Positions 1-13,087 of a DNA stretch of 64,000 bases are shown here, piece after piece. A program made the position numbers and the translations under genes. The notes below the pieces were generated by a model. The model was not told the origin of the DNA. It searched no databases and saw only the letters and a list, made by a program, of their open reading frames with translations. This DNA comes from Henckelia pumila (taxonomy: Eukaryota > Streptophyta > Magnoliopsida > Lamiales > Gesneriaceae): NCBI RefSeq assembly GCF_033568475.1, contig NC_133123.1, forward strand, positions 61,449,522 to 61,513,521, given 5' to 3'. Positions within the stretch are counted from its first letter, which is position 1. The number at the start of each line of letters is the position of its first letter.

Positions 1-22
1 AAGTGCTACTAGACCTGATATC

Positions 23-625
23 ATGTATAGTGTTTGTTTGTGTGCTAGATACCAGTCTAACCCAAAAATTACTCACTTGAAGGCCGTAAAACGTATACTG
101 AAATATGTGGCTGGAACTTTGAATTTGGGTTTGTGGTACACTAAAGAAACCAATTTGAATTTGGTAGGGTTTAGTGATGCTGATTGGGCTGGGGATTTAG
201 ATGAGAGAAAGAGCACTTCGGGAGGATGTTTCTACTTGGGGAATAACTTAGTATCTTGGTATAGTAAGAAACAAAATTGTGTCTCACTGTCTATTGCCAA
301 GTCTGAGTATGTTGCGGTTGGTAGTTGTTGCTCACAACTCCTTTGGATGAATCAAATGCTAAATGATTATGGTGTTAAGAGTGATACTCCTATTGTGTAC
401 TATGATAATTCTAGTGCCATTGATATATCCAAAAATCCAGTACAACACTCTCGAACCAAACACATTGACATTAGACATCACTTCATTCGAGATTTGGTCG
501 AGAAAAACATGATCTTAATTGAGTTTGTTGGAACTAATAACCAATTAGCTGATATATTCACAAAAGCTTTGGATTTCGAGAGATTTTCCAGTCTAAGGAA
601 GTCTCTCAGTATGTGTGCATTATAG
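23..625 (+). pseudogene. Copia pol 3' end (reverse transcriptase tail and RNase H)
   Basis: The 3' end of a Ty1/copia polyprotein. Recognisable stretches are GFSDADWAGD (RNase H start), STSGGCFYLG, the SKSEYVA-like AKSEYVAVG, HIDIRHHFIRD and LADIFTKAL, in the family order. The start of the polyprotein is outside the window, so this is only the last domain of a fossil element. The reading region closes about 150 bp before the nested gypsy element begins. Confidence 0.9.
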
Positions 626-776
626 ACAGAACCGAGATGTTGTCAGGAGTGTTGGCAACACCATGTGACAACACCTTTTCATGCATGTACATTTTTAAGA
701 TTCTAGGCATACTGCATTCATGCATTCATTCTGTTATGTGATGTGTTTGATACTTTGTAACCATTGACTAGTTTTC

Positions 777-2718
777 TGTAAGGTCCTGAAATTACTTTTC
801 GTGATTATTGGAATTGATTATTATTTATTTTGGAGACTTATTGAGCCGGGATTGAATCGAATTAAATTGGGAGTTTCAGGGACCGGAATGCAAAATGTGG
901 ATTTTATATATTTTATCATGCAAGTTGCCTCCTCCCCATCACTTCAACCCATCACTCTCCTTTCTCCCTCCCTCTATCTCTCGATCTCTCTCTCCGGAAG
1001 CCATGGGAGACGATTCTTTGAGCTTTTCTTCCGTCTGATTCGCACGATCCGACCGTTAGATTTATTTCCGAGTTGAGTTTCACGATCACCGCAACGAGGG
1101 CTTCGTTCTGACGTAAGTTTTGCTACGATCTTCGAACTTTGATTTTTGTTGCGTCGTCAAAAATTGATAATCTTGGAGTATGTTGTTCTTGAGCTAGCAT
1201 AGATCGTTTATTCAAAGTCGGTTTGGAAAAAGAACAAAGTTTGGATTTTATATGAATTTTGGAGCCTATTTTTGAAAATGGGGTTGTTGGATTTTGGTGA
1301 AGTTTGGTTGATTTTGGATTGTTTTGTTGATTGAGAAGTTGATATGGATGGTTTGATGATGTTTATGATTTTTGGTTTGAACGATTATAGCCGTTATGCC
1401 GTCGAAATCGAGTTTTAGATTATCGTTGGTTGGTTCGGTTCATTTCCGGGTTTGTTTGAGTTGTTGGATTGACACCGAATCCATATATTATTTATTTCAG
1501 ACTTGGATTGGAGTTTCGAGTTGGATCGAACTTGGGAGTTGAATCGAATCGAGAGTTGAAGATGGTATATTGATTGAGCTTCTTTGTTTGAATTGTTGTG
1601 ATTCGATGGATTATTTATTTGAGTTCGTTGTTATTTTTCAGATTTGAATCCTCGAAAGACTCAAAAGGTAAAAGATGACATTGATTCGAATGGGGTTGAG
1701 TACTCGAGTTCGATTGATTCTCGAGCCCCAAAAATCACATACTGCATGTTTATTTGCTTGTGTGAATTTGACTGATCATTTTATTTACACTTGCATCCAT
1801 ATTGAACCGATTTCTCGATTCGTCTTGAAATTAGACGATTTAGGGAGCTATATTGAAGTGGTCTTGGATTTCGAGTTTTTCCAAGTGCCAGAATACTTCT
1901 TATAGTTGCTCTGAAGTCTAGGGGTTGAGTTGAACGACATCCACCCCGAATGGGTGAGTCGGCGAGTTGTTGTGAAGACTTGGCCCCGAGATCCCAACCC
2001 AATACCGATTGATATTCTGATTATCTGATTTGATAGTCCCGACTTTTGAAGTCATGCACACATTCATTCTCATTTTGATTTGTTATTGATTATTGCATTT
2101 AAATCTGAGGCGTTTATCTGTTATTGCATGTCTGTCTCTTTTTACTTAGAAATTATATTTCTAACCGGTTTATCCGGCTGTTGTCTTTGTTTGTATGTGT
2201 ACTTGGCAACAGGAGGATCAGGAGCTGGACCTAGTCGGTTGGGTTAGCTCGGGATGAGAGGATGTAAGTGAGACACCGCGTTTTAGGGTCGAGTCTGTTG
2301 AACCTGTTATAGTTTTGTTGAGTCGTTTGAACTCCTTCATAGAACTCGACTTGTTGTATTTCGGAAGAACTTAGACTATTGCATGTTCTACTCTTTTTTT
2401 GTATTTTGAGTATCTCGTTGTTGTAGAATTGATAGTTGGATCTTGTTGGAGCCTTTCCGGGTGTTAGTTTGCACTTTTGGAGCCTTGTTGGGAGTGATTT
2501 TAGCAGGCTGTGCGCGCCTGCGCCTCGGGAGGGGCGCCCGCGCGCGCCCCGAGCAGGACGCTATGCGCGCTCGCGCGTTCCCCGGGCAGGACGCTATGCG
2601 CGCCCGCGCGTCCCTATTCTTAAAAAAAATAAAAAAATTATTCGATTTTTCCGCGGCTCTTCGTGAATTGATTTTGTTTCATTAATCGAGATTAGTAGAT
2701 TAGAAACGGGGTCTCACA
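777..2718 (+). repeat. 5' LTR of the Tekay-like element
   Basis: 1,942 bp, TG...CA. A TATA-like stretch near 900-915 is followed by a pyrimidine-rich leader (940-995), which fits the promoter and transcription start. A GC-rich block at about 2,510-2,610 holds three imperfect copies of a unit built on GGACGCTATGCGCGC; the 3' LTR has only one copy. The partner LTR is at 7,756-9,637. Confidence 0.93.
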
Positions 2719-3039
2719 TTAAGTGGTATCAAAGCGATAAGATTCTTGGATCTGAACTAGAGTGAGCGGGGAAGATCGAGTTCGCATGAATTGAATTCTC
2801 GCATGTGATTGATTTATTTAAATGATTGATTTAAATACGTGCGAGCATTCTTTATTGATTCTTGAATTAATTGAATTACATGAGTTGTGATTTAATTTAT
2901 AAAGCATGAATTATGTGCTATTATCTGTCATTGGATATCATTGAGATTCATGGGTACTCAGAGCAGAGTTTTGGACACCGAGGTTTTGAGGTTGAGATTG
3001 AGTTTGAGTTTGAGATATTGTGTCCTAACCTTTTATATC

Positions 3040-6000
3040 AGATGACACCTCGACGATCTTTGAGAAGGAATCCACCACCTTTGACTCCTCCTTCTACTGA
3101 AAATCCGCCGCCAGTTATAACTCCTCCGAATGATTAGGATAGTACTGGAGTGGATCAGTTTGATGCAACTGCGACCCCGATGGAGACTCTATTGAAGAGA
3201 TTTAGATCTTTCCGACCGCCTACCTTGACTGGTATCGAGAACTCCGTTGACTGTGAGAGTTGGCTAGAGGATATTGATCAGCTCTTTGATTCTCTCGACT
3301 ATACCGATGACCGCAGGATCAGGTTAGTCATTCACCAGCTTCAGGGTGTTGCCAAGAATTGGTGGACCACAACCAAGAGGGCAAATGAGAATCGAGGCAC
3401 CGTTATCACTTGGAGTTTGTTCAAGACCGAGTTCTACAAGCGGTTCTTTTCGGTCTCGTATCGAAAGGAAAAGGGTGCCGAATTTGCGAATCTGAAGCAA
3501 GGGAATCTGAGTATCGAGGAGTACGTGAGTAAGTTTGACAGTCTCTTGAGGTTTGCACCTCACATTGCAGATCACGAGGAAGCCAAAGCCGACCATTTCA
3601 TCAATGGCTTGAATCCTAAGATCTTTACACTGGTCAATACCGGGAGACCCAACAACTTTGCAGATGCAATGGATCAGGAAAAGGGAGCCGAAGCGAGACT
3701 TTTGATGCAACGAGGAAATCAGGTAGCTTATCAGCAGCAGCAGAGATCTTTTCAGAACCAGCCTATTCAATTTCAGCCTCAGCAGTCCTAGTATCAGTAC
3801 CAACCTTCTCAGCAGTCGAATCAGCCTCAGAGGGTTGAGGGAGGAAACAGTGGCAGAAACAGGCAAGATCAGTATCGACCGAAGGGGAAACAGTTCAAGA
3901 AGTCTGGGAGCAGTTCATCAAGCTCCGGTGGCTCTAGACAGTTCAGTTCTGGACAGAATTTAGGATCTTCAGGAGCATCGTGTAGCAAGTGTGGAGGACG
4001 CCACCCAAGTGATCAGTGTCGAGGCGTGTTTGGTAGTTGCAATATCTGCCAGCAGCCGGGTCATTTTGCTAGAGTCTGTCCTTAGCGAGGATCCGATAGA
4101 GCTCAGAGCGGCAGTTCTTCTCGACCGCCAACTCAGCCCGAGAGATCAGCTTCTGCAGTCCATTCTTTTCAGCCCCAGCAGCAATCTCGTCAAGGAGGTA
4201 ACCAGAATCAGAACCAAACTCCTCGACAGCAGGCAAGGGTGTTTGCCCTGACAGAGGATCAGGCCAATGCAGCTCCGAATGACGTGATAGCAGGTAACTA
4301 TTCGATCTTTGGCTATCCTGCATTTGTTTTGATTGATACGGGTGCTTCTCACTATTTTATTTCTGAAAGATTTGTCGTGATGCATGATTTATTTGCTGAG
4401 CCATTATCTGATGTTGTTTTGATTACTTCACCTTTGGGTGGAGGAATTATTTCGGTGAGAATGGTCCGTAACTGTGTGTTAGAATCCGAGGGGAATTCGA
4501 TTGAGATTGACTGCATTGTACTTGGATTATCTGACTTTGACTGTATTGTCGGTATTGATGCTCTGACCAAGTATAGGGCGACAGTAGATTGCTTTCGAAA
4601 AGTGGTTCGTTTCAGACCTGAGATGGCAGATGATTGGAAGTTTTTCGGTAAGGGTTCTCGATCCAGGGTTCCTTTGATTTCTGCGTTGTCCATGTCTCGT
4701 TTGCTTCAGAGAGGAGCAGAAGGATTCCTGATTTATGCAGTAGATGTTCAGAGGTCTAGTCCTGAGTTGACTGAGATACCGATGGTTAGCAAGTTTTCGG
4801 ATGTGTTTCCAGATGAGATTCCTGGTTTGCCGCCGATTCGAGAGATCGAATTCAACATCGAACTTACACCAGGTACTCAGCCCATTTCGAAAGCACCTTA
4901 TCGAATGGCTCCATTAGAATTGAAGGAGTTGAAAGAGCAGTTAGAAGATTTGATTGCCAAGGGATACATCCGACCTAGAGTATCACCTTGGGTGCTCCAG
5001 TGCTCTTTGTGAGGAAGAAAGACGGTTCTATGCGACTCTGCATAGACTATCGCCAGTTGAATCAAGCGACGGTCAAGAACAAGTATCCTCTACCTAGGAT
5101 CGACGATCTTTTTGATCAACTGCAGGGTTCTTCAGTGTATTCAAAGATAGATCTGAGATCAGGGTATCATCAGCTGAGAGTTCGCGATGAGGATGTGCGT
5201 AAGACAGCTTTCAGAACCAGATATGGGCATTTTGAGTTCGTAGTCATGCCGTTTGGTTTGACAAATGCTCCAGCAGTTTTTATGGATCTGATGAATCGTA
5301 TCTTTCAGCGGTATTTGGATGAGTTAGTCATCATCTTCATTGATGACATTCTGATCTATTTGAAGAACCGTTCTGACCATGCCGAGCATCTAAGGATTGT
5401 ATTACAAACTTTGCGAGCCAAACAGTTATATGCTAAGCTATCAAAGTGCGAGTTTTGGTTGGACCGAGTTGTTTTTCTAGGCCACATTGTATCAGGAGAT
5501 GGAATTTTTGTTGACCCCAGTAAGATCAAGGCAGTCATGAATTGGTCGAGACCGACATCAGTGCCAGAAATCCGAAGCTTCATGGGTCTGGTGTGGTATT
5601 ATCGCCGATTTATCGAGGGATTCTCTTCCATTGCAAAGCCGATTACCCAGTTGACCCAGAGGAATGCACCGTTTGTTTGTTCCAAGGAGTGCGAGGCCAG
5701 TTTTATTGATTTAAAGAAGAGATTGACCAGCGCTCCGATCTTGTATATTCCATCAGGTAAGGGAGGTTATTCCGTTTACTGTGATGCTTCTCACCGTGGT
5801 CTTGGATGCATTCTTATGCAGAGGAAGCATGACATAGCTTATGCTTCAAGACAGTTGAAGCCGCATGAGACTCGTTATCCAATCCATGACTTTGAGCTTG
5901 CAGCGATTGTGTTTGCTTTGAAGACCTGGTGCCATTATCTTTATGGCGAGTCGTTTGAGATATTTTCGGACCATAAGAGCCTGAAATACTTGTTTTCCCA

Positions 6001-7666
6001 GTCCGAGCTGAACATGAGACAGAGGAGATGGATGGATTTGCTTAAGAACTTCGACTGTAAGATCAAGTATTATCCTGGAAAGTCGAACGCAGCTGCAGAC
6101 GCTCTTAGTCGGAAGTTTTGTTCCTTATCTCTTGCTACGATTGGTGTTTCTCAGTTGATTGAAGACTGTTGTACTTCTGGTTTGGAGTTTGAGATCGATA
6201 GGAGATCTATCAGAGTTTTTGCAATTCAGATCGAGCCAGAGTTGTTTCAGTTGATCAGAGAGGCACAGAGTTCATATCCGAGCATTCAGAGTTTGATAGG
6301 AAAGGTTCGATCAGGTCATCAGTCAGAGTTTCAAGTCAGGGATGATGTTCTATTCGTGAATAACCGTATTGTTGTGCCCGATGTTTCTGATTTGAGACAG
6401 CGTATTCTTTGAGAGGCGCATTGCAGTCGGTTCAGTGTTCATCCAGGAGGCCGAAATATGTATAACGACTTGAAGACTCAGTTTTGGTGGAAGCAGTTGA
6501 AGGGAGATGTCACAAGATTTGTGTCCTGTTGTCTGAATTGTCAACAGGTGAAGGCCGAGAGGAAGAAACCAGGTGGCTTATTGCACAGTCTACCAGTCCC
6601 GGAATGGAAGTGGGATCATATCTCTATGTATTTTGTCACGAAGCTACCGCGTTCAGTCAGAGGTTGTGATGCGATTTGGGTAGTGATTGACCGGTTGACA
6701 AAATCTGCTTGTTTCATTCCATACCGTATGACATATCGTCACGATCAGATGGTCGAGTTGTATGTCAGAGAGGTTGTGAGATTGCACGGCATGCCGAAGT
6801 CGATAGTATCAGACAGAGATTCGAGGTTCACTTCTCACTTTTGGCACAGTCTAAAGGGGGCATTGGGTACTCATTTGCACTTGAGCACAGCGTATCACCC
6901 TCAGACCGACGGTCAGTCCGAGCATACGATCCAGACTTTGGAGGATATGCTCCGAGCCGTAGTGCTTGATTTTGGTTCATGTTGGCAAGATTCTTTGCCT
7001 CTAGTGGAGTTTTCGTACAATAACAGCTTCCAAGCGAGTATTGGCATGGCACCTTTCGAGGCTTTGTACGGGAAGAAGTGCAGATCTCCGTTATTTTGGG
7101 ATGAGATTTCAGAGTCACCTGAGTTGGGTCCAGATATGATTCGTGTTATGGTCGAGCAAGTGAAGTTGATTCGAATCAGGATGAAGACAGCCCAAGATCG
7201 ACAGGCCAAGTATGTAAATGTCAGACGCAGACCACTGTCTTTTGATCAGGGAGACCATGTGTTTATGAAGATTTCTCCGTTCAGAGGCACTGTTAGATTC
7301 GGAAAGAGAGGAAAGTTGTCGCCGAGATTCATTGGTCCGTATGAGATTTTGGACAAGATAGGCGATCTTGCCTATAGGATTGCTCTTCCTCCGTCTCTTT
7401 CAGGCATCCACGATGTGTTTCACGTTTCGATGTTGCGGAAATATCATCCTGATCTGTTGCATGTTCTTCAGCCAGACGAGGCCGAACTTGATGAGACTCT
7501 GAGTTACTTCGAGCAACCGATTCAGATTCTTGACAGAAAAGAAAAGCAGCTCAGAAAAAAGTCGATTCCGTTGGTGAAGATTCAGTGGATTCGTCACGGA
7601 GTTGAGGAAGCAACTTGGGAGACTGAATCTGATATGAGGCAGCGATTTCCAGAGTTATTCGATTGA
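3040..7666 (+). pseudogene. Fossil gag-pol of the Tekay-like element
   Basis: Domains in order: gag capsid-like region about 3,040-3,800; two CCHC zinc knuckles about 3,980-4,083 (one reads CNICQQPGHFARVC); protease with LIDTGASHYF near 4,330; reverse transcriptase about 4,990-5,500 with FIDDIL at the active site; RNase H about 5,760-6,110; integrase with an HHCC-like zinc finger from about 6,420 and a catalytic core including VSDRDSRF; and a chromodomain about 7,520-7,666 (IQWIRHGVEEATWE). Chromodomains steer integration of this clade to particular chromatin. The region is broken in about four places and is treated as a fossil. Confidence 0.92.
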
Positions 7667-7755
7667 GGTGAGTTCGTCTTCAGTATGATTCTTTCTTGTT
7701 CAGTCTGTGATCTGTCAGATTTCAAGGACGAAATCGAATCTTAGAGGGAGAGAAT

Positions 7756-9637
7756 TGTAAGGCCCTGAAATTACTTTTCGTGATTATTGGAATTGATTAT
7801 TATTTATTTTGAAGATTTATTGAGCCGGGATTGAATCGAATTAAATTGGGAGTTTCAGGGACCGGAATGCAAAATATGGATTTTATATATATTATCATGC
7901 AAGTTGCCTCCTCCCCATCACTTCAACCCATCACTCTCCTTTCTCCCTCCCTCTATCTCTCGATCTCTCTCTCCGGATGCCATGGGAGACGATTCTTTGA
8001 GCTTTTCTTTCGTCTGATTCGCACGATCCGACCGTTAGATTTTAGTTTCGAGTTGAGTTTCACGATCACCGCAACGAGGGCTTCGTTCTGACGTAAGTTT
8101 TGCTACGATCTTCGAATTTTGATTTTTTTTTGGTCGTCAAAAATTGATAATCTTGGAGTATGTTGTTCTTGAGCTAGCATAGATCATTTATTCGAAGTCG
8201 GTTTGGAAAAAGAACGAAGTTTGGATTTTATATGAATTTTGGAGCCTATTTTCGAAAATGGGGTTGTTGGATTTTGGTGAAGTTTGGTTGATTCTGGATT
8301 GTTTTGTTGATTGAGAAGTTGATATGGATGGTTTGATGATGTTGATGATTTTTGGTTTGAACGATTATAGTCGTTATGCCGTTGAAATCGAGTTTTAGAT
8401 TATCGTTGGTTTGTTCGGTTCATTACCGGGTTTGTTTGAGTTGTTGGATTGAAACCGAATCCGTATATTCTTTATTTCAGACTTGGATTGGAGTTTCGAG
8501 TTGGATCGAACTTGGGAGTTGAATCGAATCGAGAGTTGAAGACGGTATATTGATTGAGCTTCTTTGTTTTGAATTGTTGTGATTCGATGGATTATTTATT
8601 TGAGTTCGTTGTTATTTTTCAGATTTGAATCCTCAACGGACTCGAAAGGTAAAAGATGACATTGATTCGAATGGGGTTGAGTACTCGAGTTCGATTGATT
8701 CTTGAGCCCCAAAAATCACATACTGCATGTTTATTTGCTTGTGTGAATTTTACTGATCATTTTATTTACACTTGCATCCATATTAAACCGATTTCTCGAT
8801 TCGTTTTGAAATTAGACGATTTAGGGAGCTATATTGAAGTGGTTTTGGATTTCGAGTTTTTCCAAGTGCCAGAATACTTCTTATAGTTGCTCTAAAGTCT
8901 AGGAGTTGAGTTGAACGACATCCACCCCGAATGGGTTAGTCGGTGAGTTGTTGTGAAGACTTGGCCCTGGGATCCCAACCCAATACCGATTGATATTCCG
9001 ATTATCTGATTTGATAGTCCCGAGTTTTGAAGTCATGCACACATTCATTCTCATTTTGATTTGTTATTGATTGTTGCATTTCAATCTGAGGTGTTTATCT
9101 GTTATTGCATGTCTGTCTCTTTTACTTAGAAATTATATTTCTAACCGGTTTATCCGGCTGTTGTCTTTGTTTGTATGTGTACTTGGCAACAGGAGGATCT
9201 GGAGCTGGACCTAGTCGGTTGGGTTAGCTCGGGATGAGAGGATAGAAGTGAGACACCGCGTTGTAGGGTCGAGTCTGTTGAACCTGTTCTAGTTTTGTTG
9301 AGTCGTTTGAACTCCTTCATAGAACTCGACTTGTTGTATTTTGGAAGAACTTAGACTATTGCATGTTCTACTCTCTTTTTGTATTTTGAATATCTCGTTG
9401 TTGTAGAATTGATAATTGGATCTTGTTGGAGGCTTTCTGGGTGTTAGTTTGCACTTTTGGAGTCTTGTTGGGAGTGATTTCAGCAGGCTGTGCGCGCCCG
9501 CGCCCCGGGTAGGACGCTATGCGCGCCCGCGCGTCCCTATTCTTAAAAAAAAAAAATTATTCGATTTTTCCGCGACTCTTCATGAATTGATTTTGTTTGA
9601 TTAATCGAGATTAGTAGATTAGAAACGGGGTCTCACA
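7756..9637 (+). repeat. 3' LTR of the Tekay-like element
   Basis: 1,882 bp, TG...CA, homologous along its whole length to the 5' LTR at 777-2,718. It is 60 bp shorter, and the difference falls in the GC-rich repeat block, where this copy has one unit near 9,490-9,535. It is followed directly by the TSD copy TTTTC and then by Sirevirus sequence. Confidence 0.93.
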
Positions 9638-9642
9638 TTTTC

Positions 9643-10528
9643 ACTCAGGATTCTTTGCAAAATAGTTTTCAGTTTAATTGGATTAATTGAAGAAGAGTTC
9701 TGACTAAGTCACGAAGTAGTGGAGGGACGTTCGTGTATTCCATGATCTTGTCCCAAGTGAAAAGTGACTTTATAAATTCAGAATAAAAAAAGAACAAAAA
9801 ATGATGAAGCTTGAATTGAATCAATCATCAAATTTGATTGATAATCAGAAGCAAATGGAAAAATTTACCTAAAGGGGTCCATTTGAAGATCGTTCCTTTA
9901 GTGTGCAGGCTACCACTTCTGCAAAAATAATGAATTGGATATAATAATTTTTCTGAATCCTGAAGTGTTGCTGGGAGATGTTGCCAACATCGTGAATAAC
10001 ACCTCACTTGTCAACATTTATTTGTGCATAAAATTGCATTTTATTTTTATGTCACACTCTGTTTTTAGACATAATTAGGGCATGCATATTTGTGAATATA
10101 TTTGGCCGAAAGTTTACAAATTCTGATCAAATAAAAATTTTGATTTTTGCCCTATAATCTGAATTTTTGAATTTGAAAGTGATTGGATTTTGTTACAGTG
10201 GTGTTATATTCTGATGAGGAGTTAATTTTGGTAATATTTGGTGAAATATTTGGGCCTAGATTATCGGTGAAAATCAAGGGATTTATTGCCTATTTTAAAT
10301 CGGATTTGTTACCGTTTTTGAAGAGTTACCGTTGGGGATTTTGTTACCGTTGGGGCCTACTCAGAATCCGAGCTAGAATAGGAAAAGATTTGGTGCCTAA
10401 TATATCTGTGTTCTTATCTGTTTAAGGAAATATTCTACTTCCTTGTTTCGTATTGCTCTAGTATTCATTGTTCTCCCGTTTTTCAAAATTGCTCAAAATT
10501 TCTGTGTCCTTCATTCTTTCATATTATA
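9643..10528 (+). other. Sirevirus non-coding spacer between pol and the env-like region
   Basis: Continuation of the host copia element to the right of the nested gypsy insertion. It has no reading frame of note. It includes one copy of the element's recurring dyad (GATGTTGCCAACATC, 9,977-9,991) followed by the AACACC tail seen in other copies. Sireviruses typically carry a long non-coding stretch here. Confidence 0.6.
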
Positions 10529-12480
10529 ATGGCAGGAAAGGATTTTGATCCACAAGATATTCGATCGGACATGGGCTATACAGAGGAGGTTGCGGAAGGT
10601 GTTCCAACACCTATGTCACCACACCCCGTGGTTGAACAAGCCCTGATTCCTGTTGCTGAAGAACCAGTGCCCCTGGATTACATCGCTCCAGGAGAGCCAG
10701 GCAATGAGATCGATGTGGAAAATTTGCCTGATATGTCCATGCTAAACAAGGTGTTTCCCACGAAACCCTTGACTCTCCGATCCAAGAGGCAAGCTAAATA
10801 CAATCCTGATTATACAGCATCGAAGAGATTTCGAGGAAAGGGTCAATCCTCTAGACCATCGTTGGTGGATACTGAGTTTACTTCTGGAGATGAAAGCTCA
10901 GATGAAGATTTCAAGTTGGTGCATCAAAAAAGAGGGAAAGCCAGTGCGATGGAACCATCTGTTCCAACTATCCCTGTTCCATTTGAATCAGAAGAAAAAT
11001 CATCAAAGAAAGATTCGTCTTCTGAGGATGAATCCACAGAGCCAGAAACTCAATCTGTTGCTGCTGATGAAGAGAAAGATGCATCTGCATCAATTCCTAC
11101 TGTTGAGAAACCATCACCTGTTGCTCCTCCTGCTGTGTCCGATGATGAGGAGATGTCGATAGCCCAGTTCATGGCAAAGATGAAGAAGTCAAAAGGAAAG
11201 AAAGTAGCTATGCCTACTAATGAATCGGATGAAGAACCCGATGAAGAGATGCTTCAGGAATACGCTGATAACCGCCCACAACCCTCTGATAGTTCCAGCT
11301 CTGATTCAAGTGAAGGTTCAGATGCTGAGAAATAATTGGAAGAAGAGTCAATTTCTGATGACTCTGATGAAGAAGAAGAAGAAGAATGTGTTGAGGAAGG
11401 TGTTGCCGACACCTTGGACAACACCTTGGGTGAAGAATATCGGGTAAATTCATCCTACTCATCTACTTTTTATTCCAAGGAAATTGCTGAGTGCTGGGAT
11501 AAGTATTCTGATCGTGAGTTCCTTGAGGAACGTAATATTGATGTGGAGAGCTATGGAGCTCAAAATTTGGTCAGATTCTTTGAGGTGAGAAATCTGCTGG
11601 CCACCGTCTCTACTGCTGGTCCGTATTGCAGGGAAATTATTCGAGAATTCTAATGTAATTTGACTGAATCTATGAAGGATCCGCGATATGTAAAGTATGG
11701 GAAGGTGTATGTGCGTGGATAGATTTTTGCCTTCAGTCCTGCGATGATAAATCGATTCCTCCATACTCTTACCTGTGATGATGCTGCACTACCTTCAATG
11801 GATGAGATGAACTCTGTCATTACAGGTGGTCAAGTCACTGTTTTTCCTTCACACCTTATGAAGTTGCAGGCTGCCAAACTCACCTTCTTCTACTCTGTTT
11901 TACACAAGACCGTTGTCAAGACATGGACTCCATCTGGGAATTCCACTGTTGTTACCAAGCATCAGGCTCCAGTCTTGTACGCCATTGGCACAGGAAGAAA
12001 TTTCAACTATGGTCGACTTGTGTTTGACACAGTCATGGCCTTTGCAGACTGTGCACAACCAACATTGAAGCTGCCTTATCCTTCTCTCATCTATTTTATG
12101 TTGTTGTCTCAAGAGATTGAGAAAGATGATGATGAGGCTCTTATTGAACCAGGAGAACTGCTGAAGATAGCACCTGCATTACTCAGAGGCAACAGAAATT
12201 TAGACCTACCTTGGTCTGAATCAGGTGTTGCTGCAGGTGTTGTGGCAGGTGTTGGCAACACCCCCTCTGCCACTGAAATTTTTGTACCCCCCATTGCTGC
12301 GCAGAACATTGATTCTAATTTGTTCAAGCCCAATTGGTGCATGCTGAGCAGAAGATTGCACAGGCTAAGGCTGATCTAGCCTATTACGAAGGGTTAAAGG
12401 CTCAATATGAGTCTCTTTTAAGTGAAGATGACCCTTCTGAACAAAAAGGGGGAGAAGGAAATAAAACAGAAGAAGCTGGA
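10529..12480 (+). pseudogene. Sirevirus env-like / ORF3 region with 'putative plant transposon protein' domain
   Basis: The region opens with MAGKDFDPQDIRSD at 10,529. The first part is strongly acidic and serine-rich, with many SSDED-type runs and a lysine/arginine cluster, and looks disordered. The second part (about 11,450-12,350) matches my memory of the plant transposon-associated domain found in Sirevirus third ORFs: YSKEIAECWDKYSDREFLEE, VSTAGPYCREIIREF, ITGGQVTVFPSHLMKLQAA, LYAIGTGRNFNYG and LPYPSLIYFMLLSQEIE. No signal peptide or clear membrane span is visible, so a true envelope role is not supported. The region is broken in a few places and is treated as a fossil. Confidence 0.7.
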
Positions 12481-12824
12481 TCCGAGAGAAATCAATTTTA
12501 ATCTTAGTTTTTAGTTTTCTTTTTGGTTTTGCTAGTTTAGTTTGAATTTTTTTATTTGTTTAGTATTGTTTTTGTTCTCTGATCCTAATCAAAACTGTAT
12601 TTTTCTGGTGTTAACTCTGATATGATTTTTTGTTTGTGTTTCTCCTTGCTCTTATGGTTTTTGATTTAAGGTGTCATAGCTAGATGTTGCCAACATCTTG
12701 CGACAATACCTCTGGATATACTTAGGGGGAGAATCTATTCATGGGAGTTTTGATTAAGGGGGAGATTAGTTGATCTGTTTATGAATTAAATGTGTTTTGT
12801 CCAGAAAGGCAAAAAGGGGGAGAT
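12442..12824 (+). other. Series of polypurine tracts before the Sirevirus 3' LTR
   Basis: Four GGGGGAGA-type tracts occur at about 12,442-12,457, 12,721-12,732, 12,753-12,769 and 12,810-12,824. The last one (AAAAAGGGGGAGAT) directly abuts the LTR start and is the expected plus-strand primer. Multiple polypurine tracts are a described Sirevirus trait. Confidence 0.75.
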
Positions 12825-13087
12825 TGAAAGGAATATTTTATTCCTTAAAATCGTCCTATTTTAAAAAAGATTTTATTTAATATCTTTTGCCTTTCTTGGA
12901 CATGAAATAATTTTATATAAGTTATTTATTTCATTGAATAACTTGATTTGAGATATGATTAAGTTTATCATAATATTTATTATCTTATCTCTAATGATTT
13001 AATTTCTTTACTATGTAGATTTGACTTGATAAAAAAGGAACAAGATCTAGAATCCTATGTCTACAAGGAAACATATTGGAGAAGGAT
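12825..13087 (+). repeat. Sirevirus 3' LTR, left part
   Basis: The LTR starts TGAAAGGAAT right after the polypurine tract and is cut at 13,087 by the second gypsy element, whose TSD AGGAT forms the last five bases here. The LTR resumes at 19,324. Confidence 0.8.

Larger units (their letters stand above)
777..9637 (+). mobile_element. Ty3/gypsy chromovirus, Tekay-like, full-length fossil nested in the Sirevirus
   Basis: Two long terminal repeats (777-2,718 and 7,756-9,637), each starting TG and ending CA, flank an internal region with gag, protease, reverse transcriptase, RNase H, integrase and a C-terminal chromodomain. The target-site duplication TTTTC is exact at 772-776 and 9,638-9,642. 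A primer-binding site complementary to initiator tRNA-Met (TGGTATCAAAGC) lies just after the 5' LTR, and a purine tract (AGAGGGAGAGAA) just before the 3' LTR. The terminal chromodomain and long LTRs point to the Tekay (Del) clade. The element is structurally whole but broken, with about four breaks in its coding part. The LTRs differ by only a few percent by eye, apart from one length change, so insertion is geologically recent. Confidence 0.93.

Noticed and set aside
10529-11335. Host gene for an acidic nuclear protein
   Set aside because: Position between copia pol and the polypurine tracts, in the element's sense, and the following transposon-protein domain mark it as the Sirevirus extra ORF.
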